Source: Stictocephala bisonia | Lineage: Eukaryota; Arthropoda; Insecta; Hemiptera; Membracidae | Direction: 5' to 3' | DNA length: 64,000 nucleotides | Assembly: GCA_035578905.1 (NCBI GenBank) | Contig: JAQJVL010000001.1 | Span: 1,214,501 to 1,278,500, forward strand | Part shown: piece after piece, positions 39,557 to 52,939 of the stretch | Position numbering within the stretch: the stretch's first letter is position 1 | Layout of the letters: the number at the start of each line of letters is the position of its first letter | Notes under the pieces: generated by a model | Seen by the model: only the letters and a program-made list of their open reading frames with translations | Databases searched by the model: none | What the model was told of the DNA's origin: nothing | Program-made: the position numbers and the translations under genes

Positions 39557-39557
39557 A

Positions 39558-41130
39558 TATGGAAACGAAGCTGAAGGAACTTGATTCTAATAAGAGGATA
39601 GATTCAGATTTAATACCACATGAAATAATTAAATATTGTTGTAATGTAATTTTTCACAGATCTCAACTTTTTTCAATCTACTTATGAAAAAAGACATTTT
39701 CTCTATGCACCTCAAGATAAATAGCTCCGATGGATAATTAGGTGATATAGGTGATGTTAGCAACTAACTGCAGGCCTGTTGCCATCCAGTAATGTGTTTA
39801 TAGAATATTCGAGAACGTAGTGTTGGATGTAATAGAATAATCTTCAAAGAACATTGCTGAACAGTGTGGTTTACATAATATATCAAGGCAGGTTTACATA
39901 GACTAACCTGGCAGTCTTTCAGAACTATATCTTGCAATAATGTTCAAAGAAGAAACAGGTTGATGCCAATTATTTATATTTTGGAACTTTACCGCATAAG
40001 TCATGCGCATCTTATAAAACACTCAGGGCCTTTGCGACATAGAAGTTTATGTGGATGGATGGACTACCTTTTGTAAGGATTTATGGCGTGTCATTTGATA
40101 CAATAGGTGTTTTTTTAGTACCTCATTGTTTACTATTGGTTCTTCTTGCTACTTAAAATGATTTTGGTCCATAACTTTTTACGAATATCCTGATCTTTCC
40201 TGATAATTCCTAGTTATATACAGAAGTCATTAGTGTTGTGGACTGTCCTAAGCTGCAAAGATGTTTTAATTATTGCAATGGTATACTGTTTCGAGGTAGA
40301 ATGGTTGTTGTCTCTTGCACTCACTCTCACTCAACAATTTCATATGACTACCACATTCATGATGCTTGCTTCTAAGCGAGTTAATTGACTATCCATCATC
40401 CATCTAGGAATGATAATAGTCCAAACCTTGACCCAAGGGAGCACTTGTTGCATATATCGATGAGAGTGCACATAGATCTTGTATTTATAATGAGACCTTA
40501 ACGTGATGGCCTTTCCGTGCAATTATTAACGTAGTTATATAAAGCTCTAGTCAGACCTCATCTTGAGTGTGCATCGTTGATTTAGGAATACTCCTTAGAT
40601 GGATCGTTGTGATTTACTTGAGAGGACTCAGGTTGGAGTTTTGAGACTAGTTTGTATTCCTCTTGGGTAAAACTATCTGGATGCACCTGTGAATGATTTC
40701 CGGTATAACCTTGGATTATCGTTGTTAGGAACAAGAATAAATCACTTTAACTTAGTGTTTTTACTTAAACCCTTGTATGATGTAATTAATTGTCCTATTT
40801 TTCTTTGCCTGGTGGACTTGCGCACATTGAGACATTTAAGATCTCAAAAATTTAGCAAGCCATTTTTTATACTCTCTATATTTACCACAGCACCATGCCT
40901 CTTGGTCCGTTATTGAAGCCTCGTCTCATGTTAATTTCTTCGGCGTCGTCACCATCCAACAGAAGGCAGCTTTTGGATTTGTACCAATTCACCAGTATTT
41001 AACTTTGTATATAAACATATATTTATGAATTTTTAGTGGTATTTGTTGTATAGTAGTACATTTTTGATACTTATGTTATTGTTCTGTATTGGTATGTTGT
41101 ATACTATTGTTATATAAATTACAAAGGCAA
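39558..41130 (+). pseudogene. Second, more decayed LINE copy in tandem
   Basis: Starts right after the tail of the previous copy. Across frames: DLIPHEIIKYCCNVIF (about 39610-39650), RPVAIQ, YRIFENVVLDVIE (about 39775-39835), as in the RT N-terminal third. After a poorly matching middle comes ALVRPHLECASLI (about 40545-40580), and then a C-terminal block with LLGTRINHFNLVFLLKPLYDVI (40724-40790). The 3' end is near 41130 (ATTACAAAGGCAAAACAAAAA). Confidence 0.65.
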
Positions 41131-41419
41131 AACAAAAATTTTTAAAAACTTTTATGACATTAATAGCTGATTGTTATAGCGTTTTATGTGCTGAATCCAA
41201 ATCTGGTCTTAGTTTTGGTGTATCACCTATAGTTTTTGAGCAATTTGCTACTTGTTATATAGTTTAAAATCTCTATATGGTATATGGTAAAATTAATGAA
41301 ACTCTATGTTAAATCACAAGCATGGTTTTTATTTACATTAGGATACTTGAAATAATGATAAAGTGTAGTAATCTAGGTTTCAGTAGTCAGATGGAATTGG
41401 TTTATACTTCCTTTCTTTT

Positions 41420-43110
41420 TTTTCTTTGAAGCTTCTTGTATAGTTTTTTCTGCGATGAGTCGCATGTTGAGCTTATCGGTGAAGCGACCAACAGTAGTCC
41501 CCCATCATGTTGATGTTCCAGTGGCCCTGGTAGCGTTTTCCCATCAATTTAATATCTTAGTAAAAATGCTCACCCTGCTCCTTACTAAAATCTCCCAAAT
41601 TTTCCGAGAAGTAATCAAGATGACTGTCCAAAAAATGAACTTTCAGGCTCATCAAACATCCTAATTTTTTAATCTTCTTTAACATGTTAGCTACATTAGT
41701 ACCATAATCTGGGTCTTTTGCATTTCCTAAGAATTTTGTAACAACTTGCTTGAATGATATCCATGCTTCTTTCTCATTTATCGTCATGGTGGTTTCAAAG
41801 GTAACATCGAACATCATTTTTCGAATGTAAGGTCCTAAGGTCCTACAAAGACGCCTTCTTTAAGTTTAGCTTCTGAAAGTTTTTGAAACTTTTGGTAGAG
41901 ATACTTGAAACAAGGTCCATCTTTAGGCAATGCTTTTACAAATTGTTTCATGAGGCCTGACTTTATATGTAGAGGTGGTAAGAGAATGTTTTTAGGATCT
42001 ACAAGATTTTTGCGGAGAATGTTCTTCTCGCCAGGTTTCAAAGACTCCCACACAGGCCAGTTCTTTGTGCACCAATGTTGATCCCTAGCTCTACTGTCCC
42101 ATTCACACAAGAAACATGGGAACTCAGTGAAACCACCTTGCTGACCAAGAAGCATGCATGTTACTTTTAAATCGCCACATATCATCCAACCATGAGCAGA
42201 ATAGCCAATTTATTCAACACTATTTCTAGGTTTTCATAGCTCTCTTTCATATGCACAGAATGGCCAACAGGTATAGATTCATAAGTGTTACCATTGTGTA
42301 ATAAAACAGCTTTTAAACTAGTTTTGGATGAATCAATAAACAGCCTCCAGTCTTCTTTTTTGTATTTAACACCGAACTCGTTCATCAGACCTGGAATGTC
42401 TGAGTAGTACACTAAATCACCTTCTTGTACAAAAATTGTTGAAAACTGCTGCTCTCTCTTCCTATACACATATATGCTGGATCCAACTGCCAAAAAGTTC
42501 TTTTCTTTTAGTCTAGAACCAAGCAATTCAGCTTTTTCTTTTGTTAACCCAAGATCCCTAACCAAGTCGTTAAGCTCGATCTGTGTAAACAGTTTAGGTT
42601 CTATATTTCCTGTAGTACAATGGAACTCTTCATCTTCTTGCTCATCTATCTCTGTCTGTACAACAGAAAACATTTCAGTTTGAACAGAATTCAAATCATC
42701 TGGAGGTTCTGGGACCGGTAAATTTACGTTGTGCTCTACTGGACGGATGGTGGATATTAGGTTAGGGTAGCTTATTACCTTCTTTTTTTCGAGTTATGGC
42801 CAGTAATATCAATACTGCAAAAGTAACAATCATCAGTGGGGTTTCTAGGTTCCCTCCATACCATAGGAACAGCAAACTTAAAGGCTTTTTTCTCCTTTTT
42901 TGACCATTTTCTAAGATCTTCAACCCAAACATAACATACCTTTTGCAGGGCCCAAGATTTATCCTGATCACCAAGTTTAAATCCAAAATTTGAGAAATAA
43001 ACCTTTTGCACAAAGTCTGTAATGTTTCTTTGGTATTTTTTAATAACAAACTCACCACAAATATAACAAAAACTGTCAGCAGAGTTCTTAAAACATTTTA
43101 CTGAGCACAT
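41420..43110 (-). pseudogene. Frameshifted copy of a transposase-like arthropod repeat protein
   Basis: On minus, one protein is spread over frames. N-terminal zinc-binding pairs come first: CYICGEF (about 43068) and DDCYFC (about 42830), with VWREPRNPTD between. Then FIDSSKTSLKAVLLHNGN (about 42330), CGDLKVTCMLLGQQGG (about 42175), PCFLCEWDSR, and HLDYFSENLGDFSKEQGE (about 41610-41560). The spaced FIDSS, CGDLK and SKEQGE acidic residues would fit an RNase-H-like DDE nuclease, but this is inference. I remember close relatives as multicopy genes in many arthropods. Defects: frame changes near 42740, 42183 and 41836 (the last from an 8-bp tandem duplication) and a stop at 41557-41559. Confidence 0.7.
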
Positions 43111-43639
43111 GTACTGGAAACCAGAAAGTGAGGTTAGGTTGGTAGTAAAAAAAAACATCAGCTGTGAACAGAAAAATATAATCCCCCTTTTTCTGGACTG
43201 TAAATGTGTTTCAGCAGTGCTGCCAACTCTTCTACAGCCAGTACAAATTATTTTACAATTCAATTTAAACTTATAAAAACTGTTAAATTCTTTAAAAAAA
43301 TAACAAAATTTAAATAATTTATGTGCAAATGTATTAAATGTTTGGTGATAGAGCTTAATAAGTGTAAAATTTGGGTTTAGCACCCTAAAAAACATAAGAA
43401 TAAGGTGTTTTAAGAAAAAAGGTTTTTCCATCGTTGGCCTGTGTTATCTTCTTCTTGTGTTTTTTTTTTATTTTATTCTTTTTTATTTTTTTTTTTTTTA
43501 GTAATATAAAGTTCCCTGTTCTTATTATAATCTACATTGCAATTTATTTATCCTATTAGTCTTTAGAACGCAGAGTATACATTTAAGGAAAGTATTTGTA
43601 TTATCATTCTCTCTTTGTTTGCATAAATGAATTATTTGT

Positions 43640-43845
43640 AAGTTGACGTGTTGGAATATTGTTTAATCTGTGGAATACATAATCTTATAATGTTTTATTT
43701 GTTGTATTCTCCCATGTTACTGTGTATCTTTTTTCTCCTTTAATGTATATTATCGATTATGGGGTTATGAGTTAGAGAGGACTTTACAGTCCTAACTTCG
43801 CCCCTTTAATAAAGGCATTTTTCATTTCATTTTCATCGATATTTC
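43640..43845 (+). mobile_element. LINE 3'UTR fragment
   Basis: Ends GCCCCTTTAATAAAGGCATT followed by TTTCATTTCATTTTCA, a poly(A) signal and simple tail typical of LINE 3' ends. No coding part is attached. Confidence 0.5.
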
Positions 43846-43989
43846 TAAGTTTGCTTCTCTTGAAGTATTTCCTTGGGTATTATTTATCACTTATTTACTA
43901 ATTCTAGTTTTATTTTTTTATTATTATTTTGTACTCTTTGATATACCTCTTTGATATGATATGGAAATGGCAATGGCCACTGGTTCAAA

Positions 43990-46450
43990 TAAATAAATAA
44001 TGACTCTTGAACAAGACCATTTTTCTTCAACAACACGTGAAAACTAAACGAAAAGTATTATCTCGTAATAAGCATACGTCAAATAGCTACATGACAAATA
44101 AATCAGCTATGATAATGCTATATTTATAAGCCTAACAAGGAGCAGGTAACTCGATATTTTAAATAAAAAAGTTGTCTCCTCAGTAACCTCAAAGGAGGCA
44201 ATAAAGTATATCCAATATATATTAAATATGTTCTCCTAATAATGGTGCAAAACTCTTTTGATCATCCTGGGTCGTGACAGTGTACGGTTGATGGGTCGCT
44301 GTAATGACAGATCGTTATACGGCTGCTCACAGAGGGAGGATCATTGATTGATCATAGGGCGACACTGATCAGTTGAATGTACTGAGTACTCTAGTGCATG
44401 CATGAAAATAACACACGAGATATACAACAAGGTAACGTTTTGTATGCTTTGACAATACCCATAACAAATTGGTATTTATGCGCTTTCTAGAGACCTCGCC
44501 AATCTTGACTTGTTTACTACCAGTGGGTAGAATCACGTATATAATTTATCATAAAACACTTTTTATTCCGCGGAAATAACGTTTTATACGAAAAAGAACG
44601 AAAATTCAAAATTGTTGAAAATATTATTTTTCTATTTATCTCCTCTATTTATTTTACGTTATTTTTCATAATGTTTTTTAATTAAATGTAGTTTTTTTTG
44701 TGCTGAACAAGAGTTTGAAAACTATTCTGGTCTACAAAAATTATTTCGTGATATATCTCATAAAAACCACGTTCACAGAAAATCACTTATATTGGCCATA
44801 TGCACAATGTTAATAGGAGCTATGACTAACCACCAAAAACAAATTCGCACCCGAATTTAATGCACATTGTGAATTTTTGTTGAGTATATAGATGATTAGG
44901 ATAATTTAGGTTATATTTAGTTGGGGAAGTAAAAATGTGTTTTTTCTAGTCGAAAAATACATTTTTATTGAAAATCTAATTATATATTCTTGTTCAGAAT
45001 TCAAAAGAAAGTAAAGTGAAGGAAAAGTGTTTTGAACATTTAAAAAATTTGGGGTTTTCGCTATCATATAAAAAACAATTTTTTTTATTTTTCGATATAA
45101 ACGAGTTTTTTGCGGCTAAAATTAACCTCCTCAAGAATTGTAAACTCATATTTCACCACTTTTTCAAAAACTAAATCGCTTTTTCAGATGCGTCTAGAAA
45201 GTGCATAATTACTAACAAAGTATTTTCTTTAATTATACATTCCTAATCGGAATATTTGAATTTGGTCAAAAAACAAAAGTGAAAGTCACACACAATTATA
45301 TACTATCATATAACTACAAAATATACAATTGTCACGGTGATTTCAGAAAACCATGTTTACCATTTTCAGACCAGAGAGATTTACAAAGGGATGGAACTGA
45401 TGTTAAACTAGTCTACTTTTATACTAACAATTTTCAAGATCACGAAACTGACAGTCGTATGGAATCACCAAAAAGGCGACTGCATAAATATTATTGGATA
45501 AATTGTTGGTTGTGTTATTCATTTATTTATTTTTTTTCACAATAAAAACCATTTTACATCATTAAATAACATTCTCACGCATGGAAACTACATTAAATAA
45601 CACTGATTTTAGTGACTGATTATAGTAATAAGTTATTATAAGTAACAGTTTTCTGAACTAGAGAAATATTAATTAAAATTTGTAGTAATTAAAAATAATA
45701 AAATAAAGAGAACTAACAACAAAAAAGTACAGCTATACGAATATTAAATCTACGAATGGACTAACAATTAGGATACAATGAACTTATCATACTCCAAATA
45801 TATAAACTTGAAAATTATAAGACATATATGCAACAATATAAAGAAACTCCAGACAAATGAATATTGATAAGTAAAACTATACATACTAGGTGAAACAGAA
45901 GTATAGTGATTAAAGTGTACAACTAAACTTTTATTTTTGTTCTCTTATTTTTCGAAAATTCATCATGAAAAACTATCTTATTTTCCAAACTAACCTCCTC
46001 ATTCATAAATTTATCATACTCCTTGAATGTTTCCATTATTGAATATTTTAAATTATATTCATAATTCAGACCTTATTACAAACTTATAGAATATCCACAG
46101 TTTCATATTTTGTATTTAGAGCATGGTTACAATTTGACTAGGTGTTTCCCTGATCATTCGGGTTTCTCATTTTTAAAGCAGATACATGGTTTAATATATT
46201 TTTTTACAATTTAAAGTCTGGCGAGTTAAAAACATAGTACAGTTAATTATTACAGTTGATCCAGCATATTCCAGAATTATACAATTTATCTTCATTTTCA
46301 ATATAAAGATGTAAAATATTAGGCAATGTATTTCAACTCCTAAACAAATTGACAAATTTAGTTTATTTATCAGCATATCTTGGCGTAAACTATATATAGA
46401 GTTTCCCGAATATAAATAAGTGTTAGTATAAAAGTGGCCTAGCTGACCTC
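43990..46450. other. No gene seen
   Basis: AT-rich DNA with a GC-richer patch at 44250-44400 that matches nothing I know. Confidence 0.4.
45335..45384 (-). repeat. Hairpin repeat, copy 2
   Basis: On minus: ATCTCTCTGGTCTGAAAATGGT, hairpin, then CTGAAATCACC; related to 14521-14570 and 46469-46516. Confidence 0.5.
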
Positions 46451-46468
46451 TAGTTTCATTACTTTATG

Positions 46469-46516
46469 AATCTCTCTGGTCTGAGGAAAGTAATCTTGGT
46501 TTACCGAAATTAATTA
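46469..46516 (+). repeat. Hairpin repeat, copy 3
   Basis: AATCTCTCTGGTCTGAGGAA, hairpin GTAA..TTTAC, then CGAAATTAATTACC. It is 25 bp upstream of foldback copy 2, which may be part of the same element. Confidence 0.55.
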
Positions 46517-46540
46517 CCATATTATTTGTAAATTTTTGTT

Positions 46541-46763
46541 CTTATTTATATCGTGGGCTTAAGTGGCTAGTGTCATTATTAATAGCTAAAGCTTATTCCG
46601 TTAACGACCACGTCAAGAAGCTTATCTACAAAATTTACATCACAAAAAAGTTTCTAAAAGATGCCACTGAGGATGCCACAGCACCGGCGAAACTTTAGGT
46701 GATGTAAATACTGTAAATAACACCTTGACGGAATTGTTACCGGAAGCTTTAGTTATTAGTAAT
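46541..46763 (+). mobile_element. Foldback/MITE-like element, copy 2
   Basis: Starts TTATTTATATCGTGGGCTTA, as copy 1 starts TTATTTCGTAGGCTTA. The arms ATTATTAATAGCTAAAGCTT and AAGCTTTAGTTATTAGTAAT are inverted, with roughly 55-65 bp of imperfect arm. The centre reads CTGAGGATGCC...GGCGAAAC on plus, the reverse orientation to copy 1. Confidence 0.68.
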
Positions 46764-46841
46764 TTTTTATCTTATATTGTAGAATTTGTGATATTTTATG
46801 TTCACTTAAATTTTATTAGACAACTTTTTTTTATTAATTAA

Positions 46842-48240
46842 TGACATTATCCATTTACAATAAATTACACAGATGAAAAAAAAAATATCGCTGTAAGACT
46901 ACATAAACGAGAAGTTAGTATAAGCATAGTTATATTAACTTTTTCATAATTTATTATGAAATATTTTATGCATACGGGTGGGTATATGCATAAAAAATAA
47001 AATATTTTTCTTATGCATATATAGACGTGTGTTAGTAATACTCTATCTGCCTTAATATACGACATCACCCATTTGCAATAAATTACACAGATAAAAACAA
47101 CAATATTGCTGTAAGACTACATAAACGAGAAGTTAATATAAGCATAGATAAAATATAACCTTAATTTACGACATCACCCATTTACAATGAATTACACAGA
47201 TGAAAAAAACAATATTGCTGTAATGCTACATAAACGAGAATTTAGTATAAGCATAGATAAAATATAACCTTAATTTACGACATCACCCATTTACAATGAA
47301 TTACACAGATAAAAACAACAATATTGCTGTAAGACTACACAAAAGAGTAGTTAGTATAAGCATAGATAAAATATAACCTTAATTTACGACATCACCCAAT
47401 TACAATAAATTACACAGATAAAAACAACAATATTGCTGTAAGACTACATAAACGAAAAGTTAGTATAAGCATAGATAAAATATAACCTAAATATACGACA
47501 TCACCCATTTACAATGAATTACACAGATGAAAACAACAATATTGCTGTAAGACTACATAAACGAGAAGTTAGTATAAGCATAGATAAAATATAACCTTAA
47601 TTTACGACATCACCCATTTACAATAAATTACACAGATAAAAACAACAATATTGCTGTAAGACTACACAAAAGAGTAGTTAGTATAAGCATAGATAAAATA
47701 TAACCTTAATTTACGACATCACCCAATTACAATAAATTACACAGATAAAAACAACAATATTGCTGTAAGACTACATAAACGAAAAGTTAGTATAAGCATA
47801 GATAAAATATAACCTAAATATACGACATCACCCATTTACAATGAATTACACAGATGAAAACAACAATATTGCTGTAAGACTACATAAACGAGAAGTTAGT
47901 ATAAGCATAGATAAAATATAACCTAAATATACGACATCACCAATTTACAATGAATTTCACAGATGAAAACAACAATATTGCTGTAAGGCTACATAAACGA
48001 GAATTTAGTATAAGCATGGCTAAAATATAACCTTAGTTTACGACATCACCCATTTACAATAAATTACACAAATAAAAACAACAATATTGATGTAAGACTA
48101 CACAAAAGAGTAGTTAGTATAAGCATAGATAAAATATAACCTTAATTTACGACATCACCCATTTACAATAAATTACACAGATAAAAACAACAATATTGCT
48201 GTAAGACTACACAAAAAAGTAGTTACTATAAGCATAGATC
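46842..48240. repeat. 109-bp satellite with three-monomer higher-order structure
   Basis: GACATCACC marks the units at 47061, 47170, 47279, 47388, 47497, 47606, 47715, 47824, 47933, 48042 and 48151: exactly 109 bp each. A diverged pair precedes at 46842. Units 47279/47388/47497 are near-identical to 47606/47715/47824 (one, zero and about three differences), giving a 327-bp higher-order repeat. Confidence 0.95.
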
Positions 48241-49649
48241 CAAAAATATAACACTACTGACGTGAATTGCTATTAGTAAACGTAATTTCAGCCAAAATAA
48301 AAATAACGAACATCATCAGAGTATGATAACAGACCAATACATATCTTATCTGTATGTATCAATTTCAGTGTATCTGTATGCGTTGGTAGGTGGATCAGTA
48401 CCACTGAACATGGTGAATTCTTTTTTTAATGCTTAAACTGATTGTTTTTATTTTTTGGATAGGCTCTTTATTGACTTGAGTTGTTGCTTTCTGTTATATA
48501 GCTAATGAGCTACTTTATAGTAAAGTTAGTCTGTCATTGTAATTAATCTTAGGTTAACTCAAAACAAGTTTACAGGGAAAAAGTTAGTTTGTTCAAGTTC
48601 AAATTGTTTTAAGAGTTGTTACTTATGTAGAGGATATTACCACGCATGTAGTGTCATGCTTATAGTGCGGAGACACTGACAAATACAGAATATCCGCTGG
48701 ATAATATCTTAAAACAGTACCAAAAATATATGTTAAAAGTGCAATAAACACTAATGAAGTCAAATAATGTATGCACAAGTTAATAATTAATAATATGTAA
48801 ACACTATACAGTAATAATAATTAACGCAATCATACAAATAAATAAAGTAATTATTTATTGTAATTTATTTTAGTAAGGACAATATAAATACAAGAATTTT
48901 AAATAATATCATAAAACATAATTAGGTTACAATGTTAGCAGAAATACTCTTAGCTAAGGACACGGCAGTAATGTAGGACAAAGAAGAAACGATGCATATT
49001 TTTTCTTATGCATATTTTATAATAAATGTAAGTGATGATTTAGAGTTTTGCATTCATAATTATTTGAAACTAATTAGTAATCGATAAGAAAGGATCACAT
49101 TACATTTTCTTCTTTATAATTATTTAATTTTGTGAGAGTATTTAATAATACTAGGCCTACTTTTAGTTTATATCTTAAGAATAATGTTGTAACTTATGTT
49201 TCAGGTAAGCTGATTGTATTCCTGATTGTAAATGTTGTAAGTTACCACCTTATCTAAGCCACTAATACAATAATAAAAGTATAAATTAGTATATATGTTT
49301 TACTACACTACAACATGTACACTACAACATGTACACTATAACTAAAATATAGTGTAAAGAAACACTATAAATGGTAAATATATAATATATTATTTGCAGC
49401 AATAACTTCATAAAATAATACGAAATAATTTATTTTATCACGCAACAATGAACACAATATGGTATATTAAAAGTATATAAATACCTAAAAAATTCAAAAT
49501 AATTCAATTAAACAATAACAATTAAAAACAAACAATGTACTGTTATTAGCAACACTTTTAAGTATCAAGATAGCTTGTTGAATCAAAATTATCTTCTAAA
49601 ATAACAACTATAACAACTGAAAATCATAATAGTCTTTAGGTGTTAAGTT

Positions 49650-49672
49650 TTTTTTTTTTTTTTTTTTTTTTT
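49650..49672. repeat. Poly(T) tract
   Basis: About 23 consecutive T; no element was recognised beside it. Confidence 0.8.
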
Positions 49673-50234
49673 ATAAATATTGCACAGAATTTAATAACTA
49701 CTAGGAATTTAATCATTTAAAGTTATCATAAAAACTTTGTTCATTTATTATTATTCCCTAAACTCTCAATGTATGTAGGAGCGTTTGTTTATAAGAAAGG
49801 TCAACTCCTTATCATAAATATGTTTTTTGCTAAGAAAATTAATAAAAAAAACAATACTTTTTCTAATATTTTGTCTAAGTGTAAGATATTCAAGAAAAAG
49901 TAATTTGATCGAAGTATTGGACTGGAGGCATTCCTAGTAAACCGGACTATAATTCAATCAAATAGACCTCAGCTAAACAAAAATTAGTTACATCTAAGAA
50001 TCTAGATGCAGATGACCTTGAACTAATAGAGTCTTGACTTGTTTGTTCAGCAACAACAAGTCTAATGAACCAAAAATAGACATATTATCTAAGGAATATT
50101 TAACAAATAAGAACTTTATTCTATGAATCGTAAGTGTTGTAAAAATAGAATTATTTAGGTAAATACTTTACCCATCTCATTATATAACTTATTTATATTC
50201 ATTTTAAAGAATTAAGAATTAATGATATTAATTT

Positions 50235-50415
50235 TTTCTTAACGCTTTCTACGGTGAATGTTGAACGTGTTGTCTTAACTCTCTCTACAGCGAATGTTGT
50301 ACGTGTTTTCTTAACGCTCTCTACAGCGAATGTTGTACGTGTTGTCTTATACCCTCTCTACAACGAACGTTGTACGTGTTTTCTTATTGCTCTCTACAGC
50401 GAATGTTGTACGTGT
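50235..50415. repeat. 36-bp tandem repeat, about five units
   Basis: Unit: ACGCTCTCTACAGCGAATGT followed by TGTACGTGTTTTCTTA. Multiple of 3, so a 12-residue repeat frame stays open on plus (50254-50460); considered an artefact. Confidence 0.9.
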
Positions 50416-51419
50416 TTTCATACTGAAGTAATAACTGATGTAAAAGGTTTATATTATTGAGAATTACCAGAAAAACCATTGACTTAAGTCAGATTGTGTA
50501 CCATAAAAATATAAACTTTGTCAAGTGTCTGTAGGTCTCTATTCTCAAAACTAAAACTATTTTCTATATGATTAGATTTGAGGAAGGTAATCAACAATCC
50601 TGTAGGAAGTATTGAACACTCATTTGGGGTCAATAAATATATTAATCTTCTAATCATTGGTTTTCATAAGCAATACATCATGGAACAAAAGATCAAATAA
50701 CTATGCTTTAAAAATATTTTGTGATTAGTACGATAGTATACTATGTCATTTAATGATTTAAACATTATGTAATGAAATGGTGAATGTTTTTGTATCAACA
50801 AAGAAAAATAAAATACTTGCGGGCTATTATTTTCAGTCTTGGAAGACGAATAATCAAATCAAGTCAATGGTTTTTTAAAAATAATCATTTATTATACCAT
50901 CAATTTAATCTAAATGGATTACCATTGTAAAGTTACCTCTGTAATTATTAATATGGGACACCCTGAAAGTCAAATAAACTACAATTAAATACTTTATATA
51001 AATCTGAAATATTCACTGTACTAATAAAACATATTATCTGAAATGTTTTTAATTCGATAATAATTTGAATTTGTAGGAGATTTTATTTTATTTGATACTT
51101 TATCTCAGTTAACTGACAATTTGATTCAATGGAATTTAATGTTCGTAATATCTATACCTATAAAAGGCAAATACCACCGACTCATTCACTCATCGCTGTA
51201 ACTAAAAGATTCTAAGCCTATGAGGATTAAATTTCATCCTCATAGACTGTAGCAGGTAAATGAACGGTTCTACAGCAAAATTAATACCATTTTCTTTGCC
51301 TGGTTTGAAAATGGTATTGCCATCTGAAACTTTGCCCCTACGACTTTTTGCTCTATCTCACCTCCTTCATCCTTAGGTAAAGCCAGATTTTCAATTTGTG
51401 TGTGTAAATCAGATTGGTT

Positions 51420-52145
51420 AATTTAAGGCCTCTAAGAGTAGACTTACAGATGTGTCTAGACTGTGAAACTCTGTTATCTAGGAGAACATACTGTATTTAA
51501 TGGGAAAATATACAATTTAATCTGAACACATGTATAGAATTTGTCATGTCCAGGTCATAGGACATTTCACTGTTTCAGAGTCAATCACCTTACTTTGCGC
51601 CCTCTAAAAGTAGACTTACAGAGTTTTCTAGACTATGAAACTTTGTTATCTAGGAGAACAAACTGTTTTGAATCGGAAAATTAAAAATTTAGTTTTAAAG
51701 CATGCATAGCCAGTCATAGGATATGGCTAAACATGGCAAGAAACACAATATTTTATTGATTCAGAGTCAAATATAGTACTTTGTGCCCTCTAAAAGTAGA
51801 ATTCTCTAGACTTTGAAATATTTTATCTAAGAGAACAAACTGATTTCAATCTGTATATTTACAATTTAATTAGACCAAATGCATAGCCAGTTCACAGGAC
51901 ATGGCTAAATATAGCGAGAAACCCAATATATCACTTATGTGTCATCTATAGTAATTTGTGACCTCTAAAAATAGAATTACATATTTGTCTAGACTTTGAA
52001 ACTTTTTTATCTAAGAGACTAAACTTATTTCAATCGGACAATTTTAAATTTAATTTTAACACATGGTGATAACCCCAACATTTAATTGATTTAGAGTCAA
52101 TTGCCGTACTTTACGGCCTCTAAAAGTAGGCTCATATTATTGTAG
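51420..52145. repeat. Diverged ~160-187-bp tandem repeat, four units
   Basis: CTCTAAAAGTAG or a variant starts units at about 51429, 51602, 51789, 51962 and 52121. Shared later blocks are CTAGACTTTGAAA, GTTATCTAGGAGAACAAACT, CAGTCATAGGACATGGC and TTCAGAGTCAAT. Confidence 0.8.
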
Positions 52146-52339
52146 ACAATCAAAGTTTGTATACTACAAGAAAAGTCTCATTGAAATAGCAAGATTACAA
52201 TATTAATTTACGTACAGTCATAATACATCTATACATATATATCAGATTATTTGCCATTTACCACTCAATACTATTTTTCCAAAAATATTCATCCAATTGA
52301 CTTGAAATGTTGTACATAGGTTTATTTTGGCCTCTAGAG

Positions 52340-52930
52340 TGTAATATCTGTGGCTCTTCAATATTGTATTGATTCGGCTGTGAGGTGGGCAAAAGACAGT
52401 TACATGCCGCTTAAACTAAGCAAAACAGTGGTGGTTTCATTCACGCGTAGTTCTTCTTTCCGTCAATCTTCTTTTATGGCATTCGTGACTGAAGGGTGAA
52501 AAGAAACCGTGTGCTATTCGTGATCTAGGCGTTCTCGAAGACTCCAAGTTAATCTTCTCTGAGGGAATTGGAGTCGTCATGTGATTTCCAGGTATTTCAA
52601 CAATAAGCACGCTTTTTTAACACTGTTTAAGTCCTTAGTCTAGAGTCACCTTGAGTGTGCCACTCTTATATGGAATAAGGACCAGATGTACACAAATTCA
52701 GCCGTCGAGGCCGTCCAGAGGAAACTCTTCTCATGGATGGAGTAGTAGTTTTGCAGCTTGGTGAAGTGGAAACTCATGCAAAACTGAATTCATCAACTTT
52801 ATTAACTCGTCGAGCTGAGATTGACATGAATATTTTAGAGGGTGCTTTATGGCCACGTTAATTCAGTTGAGACTATTGGTCTAAGAGTTCCAGAGTATAC
52901 CTTTCAATAAAGAAATCCATTTGTTTGCTT
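52340..52930 (+). pseudogene. LINE ORF2 C-terminal fragment
   Basis: Across frames on plus: VRWAKDSYMPLKLSKTVVVSF (about 52380-52440), then IRDLGVLEDSKLIFSEGI (about 52520-52570), then SHLECATLIWNKDQMYTNSA and VEAVQRKLFSWM (about 52640-52745). These are the thumb/C-terminal motifs of Jockey/CR1-type RT (KCKVMSF, RDLGV-LD-KL-F, R-HLEY-S-VW, VQRKFL). Stops intervene. The end near 52930 is AATAAAGAAATCC. Confidence 0.75.
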
Positions 52931-52939
52931 ATACTTAGG

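Larger units (their letters stand above)
48245..51415. other. No gene seen apart from listed repeats
   Basis: AT-rich intergenic DNA. The segment at 51170-51300 (CACCGACTCATTCACTCATC) has the look of an old dispersed repeat. Confidence 0.4.

Noticed and set aside
43111..43431. N-terminal extension of the transposase-like frame
   Set aside because: Residues before the CYIC zinc pair are AT-rich read-through without family resemblance; gene start placed near 43110.
50254..50460. 68-codon frame with 12-residue repeats
   Set aside because: Arises from the 36-bp tandem repeat.
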